Source of the DNA: Caprella mutica
Lineage: Eukaryota; Arthropoda; Malacostraca; Amphipoda; Caprellidae
Assembly (NCBI GenBank): GCA_947561585.1
Contig: CANNZV010002331.1
Span: 79,452-143,451 of the forward strand
Reading direction: 5' to 3'
Length of the DNA stretch: 64,000 nt
Position numbers and translations under genes: made by a program. This document shows positions 21,470 through 33,300 of this stretch, in pieces. How positions within the stretch are numbered: the stretch's first letter is position 1; each line of letters begins with the position of its first letter. A model generated the notes under the pieces. It ran no database searches, had not been told where the DNA came from, and saw only the letters and a program-made list of their open reading frames with translations.

Positions 21470-22353
21470 TGGGGGTGGGGTCACTTTAATATTGGTCCTT
21501 TCAGGACTAACTCAATTCAGAATCAGTAGGAATGCCTACTCTCAATGGGAAATCATATGATGCGTCCTTTTTATGCTCCTCCTTGAAAGGAACATATAGA
21601 TTAGGAAGACCAACACACGGCACTACCGAATATCAATCTGAATCTCATCCCGCAAGATGAGCCAATCTTGTAGAGCTACTAGACTACGATATTTTTCAGC
21701 AATTCCAGAAGGGGATCCTTATGCTGATCTCCTAAATGGAATCGACATCCAGGTGGTCAATGTTAGAATTAGATATTGCAGACAAACTTACAGATACTTC
21801 AATTGAAAACAGCTATTTTATCCGATAATCATCGAACCACTCACTGGGTCCTGAATCCCACTTCAGGTCCTTTTTTTCCAAGTGGAAGACAAAAGAATAT
21901 TTTATTTGTCTCATTGCCACCTTCTTCTAATTCAGGGGCTGGCCCAAATATGTAGATAGCGCTATAGGGATGAGGGAAGACACAGTGGTAGCAATAACTA
22001 AAGTGAAGACACACAATAGTCCGCTGAAGAGGGTTGGCTTCCGGACCATGGAATGAGGAGAATGTCTGTCAACCTGATTTGGATTAGATTGAGTGAAATT
22101 AAAGATAGTGAAGTTAGGATGATGAAGTGGAGAAGCAAAAGAACTATATCTGCTACAGTGACATCTATTTGTGTCAGGCATGGACACGTTATGTTAAAGA
22201 AGGCGGTGTCTGAAGGGGAGGAGATAATAGGATGAGATAAGTTATGGTCGATTGGATTACAATATGCAGGATCAAAATTGTTAGGGAACTGAAATAGTAG
22301 GGAATATGAACTCTAGATCTGATGCTTTGTATACAGTGTCCTAAATTGATTTA
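21470..22353. other. Region upstream of the K2P gene
   Basis: Presumed 5' flank. It contains a short minus-strand ORF (21927-22187) with one hydrophobic stretch that I could not assign. No clear promoter element. Confidence 0.3.
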
Positions 22354-23477
22354 GGGGAGAACCGGGTGCATTCGGACATGGGAATAGTTCGGACATCTCG
22401 TTTAAATATGTTCATAATTGTTGGATTCACTGCTAATTGCAATTGAATGTGTGCAACGTGTTAACCGTCAGTTATTTGATAGATCCAATGCGTAGAGGAA
22501 GCGTGTCGCCCACGAGGTGTAATTGACCGTTTTCTCCAATATTAATGCTATTTTTCGTGATTCAATTGGATCTTGTGTGGACTATAAGAATACGAAACTG
22601 ATTCTCAAACTCAAAGGTATGAATAATATTGATATTGTATGTTATGTTTAGTGTGTTAAAAAAATAATACGAATAAAATCAAAATAATATATTGATGTTT
22701 TTAATTTTGAAGTGTAATTTGAGATGATTTGGACACTTCTGTTGAGGTTGGTTCGGACGGTGTCCAAATTTTCCCTCTGTGTCCGATTCAGCCCACCATT
22801 ACAAGTAATTCTTATTAAAAGGACATTCAGATCTTGAAATTAATTATTTTAATTGAAATATCATTCGTAAGTTTCAAACTTTTAATATTTGTGTCTTTAT
22901 TTTACAGATTGACTATCGTAATCATGGCTTTTCATTATAAAAGGAAAACTGATTGAGGCCGTAATGAAGAAGGTAATCGAAAAACATTTAAGGAATTCCA
23001 AAAATGTTTATCTGTCAGAAAAGCTGCTGAAATTGGAGGTGTAGCAAGATCTACACTTATGGACTATACTTTGAACATTCAAAAAATATTTAAGATGTAA
23101 TTTACTAACTTTACTAATTTACTAATTTCAAATACAATTAATTCTTATTACTGTGAATAACTAGTCATGGTTTCTTTCAATTAAATTCGTTTATCTGAAT
23201 TCAATCCTATCGCTTAATTGCCCAAATTTCCATTGTTTTAACCATTTTTATGGTGTCCGAATCATCCTCACAGCTTGTCCGATGTCTCCCTCTAGGAAGG
23301 AGCATTCGGACACTTGAATCCCTCTTACATTTTGTCTTTTAAAGTTCGAGTCTCAATAAAAATTGAAGTAAAAAGCTTCATCTACCAACAGAAATCTTTA
23401 AATAGTAAAATTTGAATTGGTTTACGAATTATTGAGTTTTTAAAAAAAAAACTGTCCGGATTCTCCCAGTTCTTCTC
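22354..23477 (+). mobile_element. Non-autonomous pogo-family element
   Basis: Flanked by TA on both sides. The inverted ends align as GGGGAGAACCGGGTGCATTCGG against GAGAAGAACTGGGAGAATCCGG. Iterated TTCGGACA/TGTCCGAA words occur in both subterminal regions (for example 22373, 22751, 23252, 23275, 23307). It contains the relic of an HTH_psq domain at 22924-23100 and no catalytic domain. Confidence 0.8.
22924..23100 (+). pseudogene. psq/CENP-B-type HTH fragment of a pogo transposase
   Basis: 59 codons with one in-frame TGA. The start MAFHYKRKTD and the later SVRKAAEIGGVARSTLMDY match the usual MPR-YKRKTDRG start and SIRKAAE-GVPRSTL-D helix-turn-helix of pogo/Tigger transposases. The ORF ends soon after the HTH; the DDE part is gone. 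Confidence 0.75.
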
Positions 23478-23792
23478 TATAATGAAAAACGTGCTTCAAA
23501 TCTTCATTTTAGTCCAAATCTTCTTTACTTTGCCAGAAACCGAGAAGAAAATGCGATAAGACTGCTAAATTATAACTAAGTAATAAGTAACTATGATACA
23601 TACCACATCTTTTTAATATAACAGAAGGGGAAGAATATAGCTTCGACGATCTCAGTCGAAGCTTAATAGTTGAGGAGGAAGATAGGGTTCCTGGTACATT
23701 TTTTTAACTTGCATTTTTACAATCCTCGATGTGTCTGGGAATAGAATTTTTTTTGTTTCCATTCAAAAATGTGTCCCATGTAGGTTTTTTAC

Positions 23793-24582
23793 TAAAGGGG
23801 TAAAGTTCGCGATGTCCACAGCAGCTGTCCACCACAGAACAATGTCTACCACAGAACAGGCTACGATAATTAATAAACAGGAGTGTTTCCAAACAGTATA
23901 AAGATTGATTCTTATAGATTTAAACATTCTAAGAACATTTTATTCGTATAAAAAATTGTCTATGATGCCGAATATTCATGTTATTAGTAAATAATGTTTT
24001 AAATGCTTATATCGTTAGCTTTTATTGTCACCCATTTGAATCAAGGTAAGAAAATTGATTTTATTTATTTATTAAGTATGTGAGTAGTTAAACAAATGAA
24101 GAACTACTTAGATAGAAATAACTGAGAGTTGCTAATGTAGTTTGTTGTATCCGCTAGATTGTTGTACTGCACACTTCATGATTGTTTAATGACCTGGCAG
24201 GGGGGTTCGGGGGGTGGCACGCCCCCCTTTATACTTATATTTTATGTCTAATCACTAATCTCAGGCATTCTGTTATTAGTTTAGGTGATTCTCATATGCT
24301 TAATAAATAAATAATATCAATTTTCTTACCTTGATTCAAATGGGTGACAATGAAAGCTAACGATATAAGCATTTAAAACATTATTTACTAATAACATGAA
24401 TATTCGGCATCATAGACAATTTTTCATACGAATAAAATGTTCTTAGAATGTTTAAATCTATAAGAATCAATCATTATACTGTTTGGAAACACTCCTGTTT
24501 ATTAATTATCGTAGCCTGTTCTGTGGTAGACATTGTTCTGTGGTGGACAGCTGCTGTGGACATCGCGAACTTTACCCCTTTC
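23793..24582. mobile_element. Large foldback: 293-bp inverted arms around a GC-rich fragment
   Basis: The arms 23793-24085 and 24291-24582 are nearly identical in inverted orientation (for example AGGGGTAAAGTTCGCGATGT on the left). The 205-bp spacer holds a reversed fragment of the TCTCGG repeat family with a GGGGGGTGGCACGCCCCCC core (24100-24250). No ORF of its own. The few arm differences mean it formed or moved recently. Confidence 0.88.
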
Positions 24583-25183
24583 TCGTTTTTTATCCATTTT
24601 TTGTCCGCCATCTTGGATTTCTTGGAACGAAAAATTAGGGGTAGAGGAAATACAAAGGAGCTCTTAGCATAGAAAAAAAAGAGTAACAGATATATTTTTA
24701 TTACCATTGAAAAGCTTATAAAAAGTACTATCTTGTGAATCTCTCATTTATTTCATTAGGGCACCGATAAGGTCACCAGGGGTCAAAAGGTCACGTCAGA
24801 GGGTCAATATTCAAAATTCAGGCCCTTCCAATTTGTTATCCATCCTGCTCCTAACTGAATTAATATTTTGGATTATACTTTATTTTGAATGAAAGTGTAC
24901 ATGTGTAGGCAGTTTTTAAAAATAAAACAAAATATTTTAATTGAGTATAACACTATTTTTCATTTTATGCAAAATATAGAATTTTTTCAATAATTTCCTG
25001 AAATTCCATTTCGACGTATTATTGTTTCCTCTGCCTTTCTGTTATGTTAGAAGGCCTTATATGTTCCATGAGTCCAGCAACTGATTACTTTTATATCTTA
25101 CTGTTTTTTTGTTTGGTTGTTGACACTAATTGGTTAATAAGTGCACCTTTACCCACACTAATATGTATAGCATAATTAATAAT
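24583..25183. other. Interspersed sequence with an AGGTCA-like cluster
   Basis: Positions 24768-24810 carry four GGTCA words (AAGGTCACC, GGGTCAAAAGGTCACG, GGGTCAA). No gene is seen. Confidence 0.4.
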
Positions 25184-25373
25184 TAGGGTTGTGGAAATTT
25201 GTGTTTAAAATCATAGATAGAATTAATAGAATAGAAATATTATAGACGAAACGACATGAAATGGTGTTAAATACTATACACCGCTGGTTTGGAACGATTC
25301 AATGCTGTTTAATTCTCACAGTCTATAATATTTTCAAGATCTATGATTTTAAACGCATATTGTCACAACCCTA
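25184..25373. mobile_element. 190-bp hAT-type MITE
   Basis: TIRs TAGGGTTGTG...CACAACCCTA, extended by a second pairing block (GTTTAAAATCATAGAT with ATCTATGATTTTAAAC). A perfect 8-bp duplication TTAATAAT lies at 25176-25183 and 25374-25381. TIR form and TSD length indicate hAT. Confidence 0.9.
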
Positions 25374-25794
25374 TTAATAATCGTTTATTAAACTGAACAC
25401 AATATGAAAAAATATTATCTCATTTACTGATTCTTGATTTTTTGTTTGGTAGTATGAATAGATGAAGAATGTAGTCTCACCACACCTTTTTCAAAATTCT
25501 ATTGAAAATTTTCTAATCAAAAAAAATGTGTCGGAAATGGGTAACAAAATAAAAAAAAACTGAAAATCTTAAGAACAATACATTAAGTGTTGATTGTAAA
25601 TTATAATACTCTGATTATAATCAATGTTTGACTAGATACTTGGTAGACTGATGAGATATTTGTTAAACCACATAATTTAAAGAGTTCGTTGTAGCGATCC
25701 GCAGTCCGCTAGTGCGGACAATTTTGTCCTTTGTAGGGGGTGTCCGTTCAAAGATCGTCAACTGTAAGAGCTTTACCTGTATTATATAATAACA

Positions 25795-26861
25795 AGAGCC
25801 CGGATTTCTATGCTCAAACAAAATAACAGCATAGAATGTTATAAAAGCATAGATGATCTATGCTTTATAGGCATTAATCTATTTTGCATACAAAGCATAT
25901 AAAATTCTATTTAAGGATATTTTTGTCTATGCTACAGCATGTAAAACTCAATTTAAGAGATATTAAAGTTAATGCTACAGTTGCTTCATTTTCTATTTAC
26001 AGTTTTTTTGTTGTTGTAATATTTTTAGTCATTTAGTTCCAAGTCCTCGTAATCTTAGTAATGCCTAAAGTTAAGCGGTCTGATAACGTCATGATACGAA
26101 ATTTAGTTGATGAATTTGGGTGTTATGCAATGAAGACGGTGTTTTGAAATGCAAACCTTGCAATGTGAAGCTAAGTAGCCACAAGAAATCAAATGTTGTA
26201 TCAAACTTTACAACGGCTAAATATAGGCGTAAGAGTGTAAATTTTGTAGATTTGAATGAGGATGATGCCAACATGATACCAACCATATTGTAGCAAATAA
26301 TCCTGGATTGCAACACATAGAATAAATACGAAGCATTAACGCTGGAGCGAAAGAGGTGCAAATTGAAAGGAATGTAGCAAAAAATGCAATGTATTTTAAG
26401 TACACCCGTTGACGTTAGTTGAAGAAGAGAGAAGCTTTTCAAAACTTAAAATGTTACTGAGCGATAATCGAATGTCTCTAAAAACAGAAAACATCAAAAA
26501 ACAATTAATCGTATCATGTATTTCCCAATTGTTAAATTATTTATATTCAGTTCCAATTCCATTTTGAATAATTACCAAAAATTTACTTTGATAATTTTCA
26601 ATTTGAAAACGGGAAACATTATTTAACCTCATAAATACAACCTCAAAATTAAAGAGAAGTATACGTAATTAAGTCTACCATTTGACGGCATGTTTTTAAT
26701 GTTTTTGAATAAAGAAAACATTATTTGAGGTATAACTACTCTATTTATAACGGCATATTTAGCATAGAGTTTAGGCTATAAAGCATATTTTTAAAAGCAT
26801 ATTTTGCATAGGTTTTAGTGCTATTCCGCCTAGATTGAAAGGGCATAGAAATCCGGGCTCT
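25795..26861 (+). mobile_element. Internally deleted hAT element
   Basis: Perfect 19-bp inverted ends AGAGCCCGGATTTCTATGC. GCATA words recur through both subterminal regions. It contains the two ends of a hAT transposase gene but not the catalytic core. An 8-bp duplication is not exact. Confidence 0.82.
26061..26540 (+). pseudogene. hAT transposase remnant (BED-like finger plus C-terminal dimerisation)
   Basis: It starts at ATG 26061 with MPKVKRSDNVMIRNLVDEFG. After a frameshift it continues as NEDGVLKCKPCNVKLSSHKK, a C-x2-C zinc-finger-like segment like that of CGGBP1-type proteins. From 26409 another frame reads LTLVEEERSFSKLKMLLSDN, matching the hAT C-terminal dimerisation region. The catalytic DDE domain between them is missing, so the element depends on a full-length relative. 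Confidence 0.75.
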
Positions 26862-26928
26862 AATAATAATATATCCTAATAATTCCCGTCGTGTGTATTT
26901 GGTGGCCGCTTCTAAAGAATGATGTGAA

Positions 26929-27392
26929 CTAACCGCTTAGTGCAACCTATCCGCTTATTGTAACCAATCCGCTTAGTGCAACCAGTCCGCTTAGTGCAAC
27001 CAATTCGCTTAGTGCAACCAATCCGCTTAGTGCAACCAATCCGCTTAGTGCAACCGATTCGCTTACTGCAACCAATCCGCTTAGTGCAACCTATCCGCTT
27101 ATTGCAACCAATCTGCTTAGTGCAACCAATCCGCTTAGTGCAAACAATCCGTTTAGTGCAAACAATCCGCTTAGTGCAACCAATCCGCTTAGTGCAACCA
27201 ATCCGCTTAGTGCAACCAATCCGCTTAGTGCAACCAATCCGCTTAGTGCAACCAAACTGCTTAGTGCCACCTATCCACTTGGTGCAACCAAGCCGATTAG
27301 TGCGACCAATCCGCTTAGTGCAACCAAACTGCTTAGTGCCACCTATCCACTTTGTGCAACCAAGCTGATTAGTGCGACCAATCTTGGAAAAT
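26929..27392. repeat. 18-bp minisatellite (CCGCTTAGTGCAACCAAT)
   Basis: About 25 units. Because 18 is a multiple of 3, both strands carry long open repeats (QPIRLV on plus, CTKRIG on minus). There is no start context, splice site or non-repeat domain, so I treat it as non-coding. Confidence 0.9.
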
Positions 27393-28325
27393 GTATGCCA
27401 CCGTCTTTTATATTCTATTGTTTGAAGGTAAATATATCCCAAGCCAAGTCATTGGAAATTATGAATGGTTATTTTGGTTATTCTGGAGTTTGATTTTAGT
27501 AGTGAAGCATTTACATTTTACGTCTGTATACTTATAGTTGTAAAATCTTCAGACCGGACTGTTATTTGAAGTAAATTATTTTGTGACTTTGAAATAAAAC
27601 AGTATGATTTGATATTTCCCTTTTGCTTTTGCTTAAGTTCTTGTGGTCCAAAGAAGTTGTTTGGCAAGGATATTTATTACTCTTATAGATTCAGTAAGTC
27701 TTTCAAAATATGTTACATACAACAAATTTCGTGAGGGAAATTAACTCCCTATCGTTCTCTCTAGACTATAGAGTCTAGAGACTCCAGGTTTGCTGTGGTC
27801 GACTTTATAGAAATAATGAGCTTTGGAGGTTTCGTATCCTATCAGCCTTAAAATGTGCTGAACTTCTTTGACGGAGATAAATGAGGAGGGATTGAATTTA
27901 CTAAAAGAGTTAATTAAGAATTAGAGAGTTTAAAACTAGGGACAACCTACATTTGGGATGAGGACAGATGTAAATTGGATGATTGGAAGTAGAACTGTCG
28001 TAGGGTTGAATATGGGTGGAATTTAGATGAATCTTGGGCGGTGAATTGAGATTATGACGGCTTGCACTACTCTCCCCAGTTGTCTGTCATGGGAGAGTCT
28101 TAAGCTGGAGTCTATCTCACCCCAGCCTTAGGTAACCATCGCAGGTCTTTAGTCGATGAACGTTCCTGCCTGCCATAGCGTAGGAGATAGAATTAGGATA
28201 GTATGACTGAATCTTGCATTTTCCTGAAGGCAGAGGTTTCATTTCTTACGGTAGAGTCAGAGCCTAGAAGAAGATAAAATGGGAGAACCAGCAATTGAAA
28301 AATATTACAAAGCAGTTTTTGGTGT
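27393..28325. other. Unassigned intergenic stretch
   Basis: No repeat family or gene recognised; mixed composition with no long ORF. Confidence 0.3.
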
Positions 28326-28500
28326 TGTAAAACACCTTCTGATGTTGCAGAAAAGCTTCTGATGTTGCAGAACAACTTCTAATGTTGCAGAAAAGCTTCT
28401 GATGTTGCAGAACAACTTCTAATGTTGTATAACAGCTTCTGATGTTCTATTACAGCTTCTGATATTGCAGAATAGCTTCTGATGTTGCAGAACAATTATT
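28326..28500. repeat. 20-bp minisatellite
   Basis: Eight to nine degenerate copies of a unit like CTTCTGATGTTGCAGAAAAG. Confidence 0.85.
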
Positions 28501-28685
28501 AAATGAGCAGTCTGAAGTCAGAATCGTCATCTAGTACAGTGATTTAAACGAATTACCTGTCCACCCAATTAGCAAAGCTCCAGTGCATGACAGCAGCATT
28601 CTTGTATTCTTCTTCTCATTATGATTTCTGCTTCATTCACTCTACTAGGACCACTCTTTCTTCCACTCTATATGTAAATGAGTTC

Positions 28686-29095
28686 TAGGAAAATTCGGTC
28701 TCGGAAAATTCAGTTTCGTTTGTTAATAAGTTTTTAAAGAACAATAATAGAGAAAGTTGAAATTATGAATACTAAAATGTGTAGTGTATTTATTAACAGC
28801 AGATAACATAACTAACCGTTGTAAAAATGTTACGTAACATTAGTAATTTTGGCCTGTTTTGACATTAATTTAACATGAGATTTAAGCAGAAAATTTGGTC
28901 TCGAAATGTTTGATCTAAGAACTCCCCCTCCCTCGAACTTTAAAGACTTTAAACAATCATGAAGTGCCCAGTACAACAAACTAGCGGATACAACAAACTA
29001 CATAACAGTCATTTATGTTGAGAGGCCATTTATTCTTCCAGGACAGAATTTTTCAGACAGAAATTTCCAAGACAGAAATTTCCGGCCACTATGTA
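28686..29095. mobile_element. TCTCGG family element, copy 1
   Basis: Starts with GGAAAATTCGGTCTCGG and ends with iterated GACAGAAATTTCC. It shares an internal block (ACAATCATGAAGTG, AACAAACTAGCGGA) with copies at 44108-44374, 48287-48650 and, reversed, 24130-24250. The ends are inverted repeats of GGAAATTTCGGTCTCGG type. Non-autonomous; no ORF. Confidence 0.7.
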
Positions 29096-29339
29096 AATGG
29101 CATCCTCTATGTCCTTAATAATTGCTAGTATTGTCGAAGCCCTGTCACGAAAGTCATTTTCCTAAAGACTGAATTATCCACTCATTGCCCGAAAGTATTA
29201 TGGATAAAATATATATCCTTGTGTTTAGTTATACAGGGAGACAATAAAATAAGGGTGGAAAGTAAACGTCTGTAACTTCAACTATTTCATTATCACATTA
29301 AAAACAAGAGAACAAAATAACGACACATTAATCTCAGAT

Positions 29340-30418
29340 CTTGCAGTGAAGTGGTGCTGTTGCGGTATACTCTGTTTTTTAAATACCCTCTGAGAAAATA
29401 GACTGGAGAATTAAGATCTGGAAAACGTGCGGCCCAGTCTATGTCACCAAATCGAATTCTTGCCTGAGAATAGCCATCGATTGCCTTGCAGTGTCTTGCT
29501 GCATCAAGTGATTCTGAAGGTTATTGATCTTAATTTCTGAGAGGAAAAAATCTCCTAACATTTTGCAGTAGCGCTCCGAATTGACTGTCACCACTGCTTT
29601 GCCTTCATATAGTCTTCTTAAAGGTCCTCTCCAGGCTCCAGGAAAAAAATGAGTTTATTACATAATATTATAGAACTAAGGTCTGCGATCATTATTCTGC
29701 AAACCGCATACAATTCGGTTCAGTATATATTTTATTATTTGCTTTTAAAGTTTTTTAGTACTCTGTGAGCAACAATTGAGCGAATCACTAATCTGACGCT
29801 GAGAAAAAAGATTGTACACTCTTTGTTTTGATCGTAAATTTGAATTTTATAAACAAACCATGCGTTTTCGGCCTTTATTCTAGATATTAATTGTTTCCTA
29901 AAGTATATAAACGTTTCTATTATAAGTTCATTCAATTATATACCTTTACACGAATATTAAATAGATTTATTAAACCTAATACCTAGTTGACAATCAAAAC
30001 AAATGGTGTACATTCTTTTTCTTCAGGCTGAAAATTTCTTAAATTAGTAAGTCGGACGTAAAATAAGTTTTGTCGAGTTTTGATTATAAAAACCTTTAAA
30101 AGCATATAAAATTTAAAATATGCTACCAAATTCGATGCGGTTTGCAGCAAAATGATAAGAAACATTAGCCTCGTTCAATAAGGCAATAACAATATTTGCT
30201 TGGAGGGGACCTTTAAGGCCTATTTTTTATGGTAAGGAGAGTGCACAACAAACAGTTACTCGTGTGGGATGAGGTGGGACTTGCTCGATTTCTTCTGGGT
30301 TCTGGTCGCACCAATGCCAAAAATTCTGTTTGTTGACGAAGTCGTTCAAATGAAAATGTGCTTCATTTGAAGTTATAAAAGCATCAAGGAAAGTTTGATC
30401 CGCATTAACATGATTCAT
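29340..30418 (-). pseudogene. Mariner transposase relic, interrupted
   Basis: From 30418 down: MNHVNADQTFLDAFITSNEA, HFHLNDFVNKQNFWHWCDQN and PEEIEQ, the AHFHLNG-NKQN-WG-NP region usual before the second catalytic Asp. After the nested MITE the frame resumes around 29615 with RLYEGKAVVTVNSERY and MQQDTARQS. Several stops. Not functional. Confidence 0.75.
29622..30212. mobile_element. 591-bp foldback MITE with TTAA duplication
   Basis: TTAA occurs at 29618-29621 and 30213-30216. TIRs AGGTCCTCTCCA/TGGAGGGGACCT. Most of the element is one imperfect palindrome (for example GCAAACCGCATACAATTCGG against CCAAATTCGATGCGGTTTGC) centred near 29915. TTAA targeting suggests piggyBac-type mobilisation. 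A left half of the same family lies at 45512-45797 and a 40-bp fragment at 55379-55421. Confidence 0.88.
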
Positions 30419-30548
30419 CCTATAGGGAAACTTTTAAAAAAACTACAACATTTCAGCTTTATAATAATATGTTTGTTCTTATTGTGACAATAAAATGGTT
30501 GAAGTTGAAGACGTTTACTTTTCTCCCATATTAATTGTCACCCTGTAT

Positions 30549-31389
30549 ATTTGTATTTTTTTACCTATAAATAATATCACTCATACAAAGGAGGGAGGTA
30601 GGAACAGATAAAGATGCGACAGGGAGAAGGATTAGTCTTAAGTAACTACTGAAATACCAAAAAAAGGTTTATATCGGTCATGCTGATTACTTCTTTTTTG
30701 TAGCTATTATATTTGTCGCTTCTATTTTTCTCCTATTATTTACAATCTTTTCACAATCTTACCATTAATTATCTTCAAATTCTAATCATTTGAAAATGGC
30801 TGAAGCAGGCTCATCTGAAAGCTAGAAAAAAAATTATAAACCCGGCAACTATTCTGAGGAATGAATACCATTATTACACTTTACTATTATCACTTACATT
30901 ACTGGCATGAAGATCATTATCATTAATTGAACTTCGATTGCGAGATGTTATATACGGTATTACCCAAAATAAGGTTTACCCGGTTTTTTTTAATATAATA
31001 TTTTTTTAAAGAGATAGTTTAAACCCTTTTGTTTTACTTCTTTTCATGATAATTTCAAAATATTAATGCTAGGGGATCGATATATGAGTATATATGGATA
31101 TAGATTTGACCTAATTATAATCCTTCAATTGAATGTGAAAACCAATTTGATAGCTGCTTTTTCGGAATTAGATTGTAAAGGACAGTTTCTAAAAAAATTG
31201 AAAGACAGCATAATTGCTTCGAGTTTTGATATTTTCCTGATGTAGACCTAACTTACGACAAGTGACTTTTTGAAAAGAAAGAGAAAGTGAATACAACACC
31301 TCTAATAAATTGAGACGACTTGAGGATACGCATCACAGCAGAGGAAAACATTTTTAAGGAGAATCTAAGTCATGTGAAGGAAGCGGGGA
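30549..31389. other. AT-rich intergenic stretch
   Basis: No gene or repeat family recognised. Confidence 0.3.
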
Positions 31390-31705
31390 CCGGTAAATTG
31401 CCACACGGAAAATTCCACCAGCGTTAAATGCCTGAAGTGGAATATGTGGATCCCCATTTTAAATGAAAAAGTGTACTCGTATATTAGATTCAGTAGAATA
31501 ATGCCATAAAATGTTAAATATATAAGGTTAGGTTTGCGGTCAAGTTCGTTTTTTTTGGTGGGGGGGGGGGGGTGATGTTCGAAGGTTTAAAAATGTTTAC
31601 TTTAAGTAATGTAAAATAAATGCAATTTATCTTCTCACTGCGAAATTTTACAGCTGTGAAATATTGGGTTCTACACATTCGCCGCCGACACATTCGCCGA
31701 AAATA
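31390..31705. mobile_element. Short foldback-like element with GGAAAATTCC/ATTCGCCG ends
   Basis: Left end CCGGTAAATTGCCACACGGA then AAATTCCACC; right end ACATTCGCCGCCGACACATT then CGCCGAAAAT. Related in motif to the elements at 1984-2815 and 33163-33300. The boundary is approximate. Confidence 0.45.
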
Positions 31706-31771
31706 TGACAATTTTTAGCAAACTAAGGTTTACTACAAAAATCTAAGTTTATTGAACATCCTGTGTTAAAT

Positions 31772-32447
31772 GGGACAACTGGTACCTGGAAAACTCATAC
31801 CCGGACAACTCGTACCCGGACAACTGGTATACAGGACAACTCGTACCCGGAATTTCGTTTTAAATGTACCTAATTATAATAACTGAATAAAAAACAAGTC
31901 CGATTCTCATAATTTAGTTAAATGTACATAATTATAATAAAAATTAAAGGCATAATAAAATAACCAATTTTTTTATTGCAATGAAACATACATAAACTGA
32001 CAATTCAAATGAGGATAAAGTAGGAACTTTTATAGAGACTACAATATAGACTACATTACAAAATTCGTATGATCTCACTTCAAGAGTCTTCCATTTCATG
32101 ATATATATTTTCAAACATAATACGCGAAAAATATAAATATATTTGAACCAACAGTGCTAATTTAATTAAATTAACCTCTTTTAATATACTTAAGTTGGCC
32201 AAGTTAAATATTAAGTAACCTAGCACAGCTAAAGATAAAATTAAAACTTTTATGGAGACTAAAATACGGACTACTTTACAAAATTCGTATGATCTCACTT
32301 CAAGAGTCTTCTATTTCATGACATATATTGTATATATATATATTAAATCGGGTACCAGTTGTCCGGGTACGAGTTGTCCTGTATACCAGTAGTCCGGGTA
32401 CGAGTTGTCCGGGTACGAGTTGTCCAGGTACGAGTTGTCCGTGCACC
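31772..32447. mobile_element. Foldback-like element with iterated GTACCCGGACAACT ends
   Basis: The left end has four to five copies of a 14-15-bp unit (GGACAACTCGTACCC). The right end has six inverted copies (GGGTACGAGTTGTCC). Between them two direct copies of an 85-bp block lie at about 32026-32110 and 32241-32330 (ATTCGTATGATCTCACTTCA in both). No ORF. Confidence 0.8.
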
Positions 32448-33162
32448 GTTAAATGAGTATTTAAAATTGATCAAATTTGTTAGTAACTATAAATTAAACA
32501 GTAATTAATTGTCTGATTTTAATGTCATATAAATGCTTGCTCTTAGTCCCATTATAAAAGTTTCTAAATAAATTTAGTAGTATTTATTAAATAATAAATA
32601 TTTAATTCATTTATTCTAACATGATTTTTTTTAAAGGAATTGCAAAACCAAAATTTATTTTGACTTCCTTTTTGTACTCAAATACATTTCTCCATTTTGT
32701 CAATATTTTATAAAAGGAATAGTTATATGAATATTCTTAAAACCTAGAAATAAATCTGTTTTAACTGTACCTTCAATAGTTGTTGAAATGTACGAATTTA
32801 AAGTTGGGTAGACTTTTTTGTGGGTCACTCTGTATAGTAAAAGCTTCACGAGCGACTCACAGTAGCAGACTGATTCTACAATGTATATTGAAGGATTAAA
32901 ATAAAGTGAGACTAACACAAAAAAAATCTTTTTCTTTTGTAACTGTTAATTGTACACAGAAAATAGTATTAACATAGAGTTAATAAACTGACACAAATAA
33001 TTCAGCAATAACATTATATATGAGTAAATTAAGTTAACGTACACCACAAAGTTAAACCAATAATTATGTAGAATATTGTAAAGTAATTTATACACTTATA
33101 TGTAATTTCATCTGGACTAATGAGATAAATTTGTTTACCTTTTTAAATTATCATTTTTTTCA

Positions 33163-33300
33163 GCGAAAGTGTCGTTCGGCGAATATGTCGTGCGGCGAAT
33201 GAGTTTTCGGCGAAAGTGTTTCCGAAATATTGTGAAGTGGAACTTTCCATGTGAAACTTTTCGTGGTGGAATTTTCCGCTGTGGAATTTGTCTATAGTAC
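33163..33300. repeat. Iterated GCGAAAGTGT/GGAATTTTCC cluster
   Basis: Six or seven degenerate units such as TTCGGCGAATATGTCGTGCG and TTTCGTGGTGGAATTTTCCG. Looks like one end of an iterated-end element, or two ends brought together. Confidence 0.5.

Larger units (their letters stand above)
29232..30548 (-). mobile_element. Mariner-type element with nested MITE
   Basis: Inverted ends start TACAGGG(A/T)GACAAT and extend about 50 bp (shared AAAGTAAACGTCT). Flanked by TA. Minus-strand relics of a transposase lie on both sides of a nested TTAA MITE (29622-30212). Confidence 0.85.

Noticed and set aside
21927..22187. Minus-strand ORF with a hydrophobic stretch (LLCVFTLVIATTVSSLIPIA)
   Set aside because: It could be an exon of an upstream gene, but there is no clear acceptor, donor or known family.
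26912..27442. Long ORFs on both strands (CTKRIG / QPIRLV repeats)
   Set aside because: They are by-products of an 18-bp tandem repeat; no start context, splice site or non-repeat sequence supports a protein.
32815..32842. GTGGGTCACTCTGTATAG resembling a mariner end
   Set aside because: A lone end with no partner or transposase nearby; too short to call an element.
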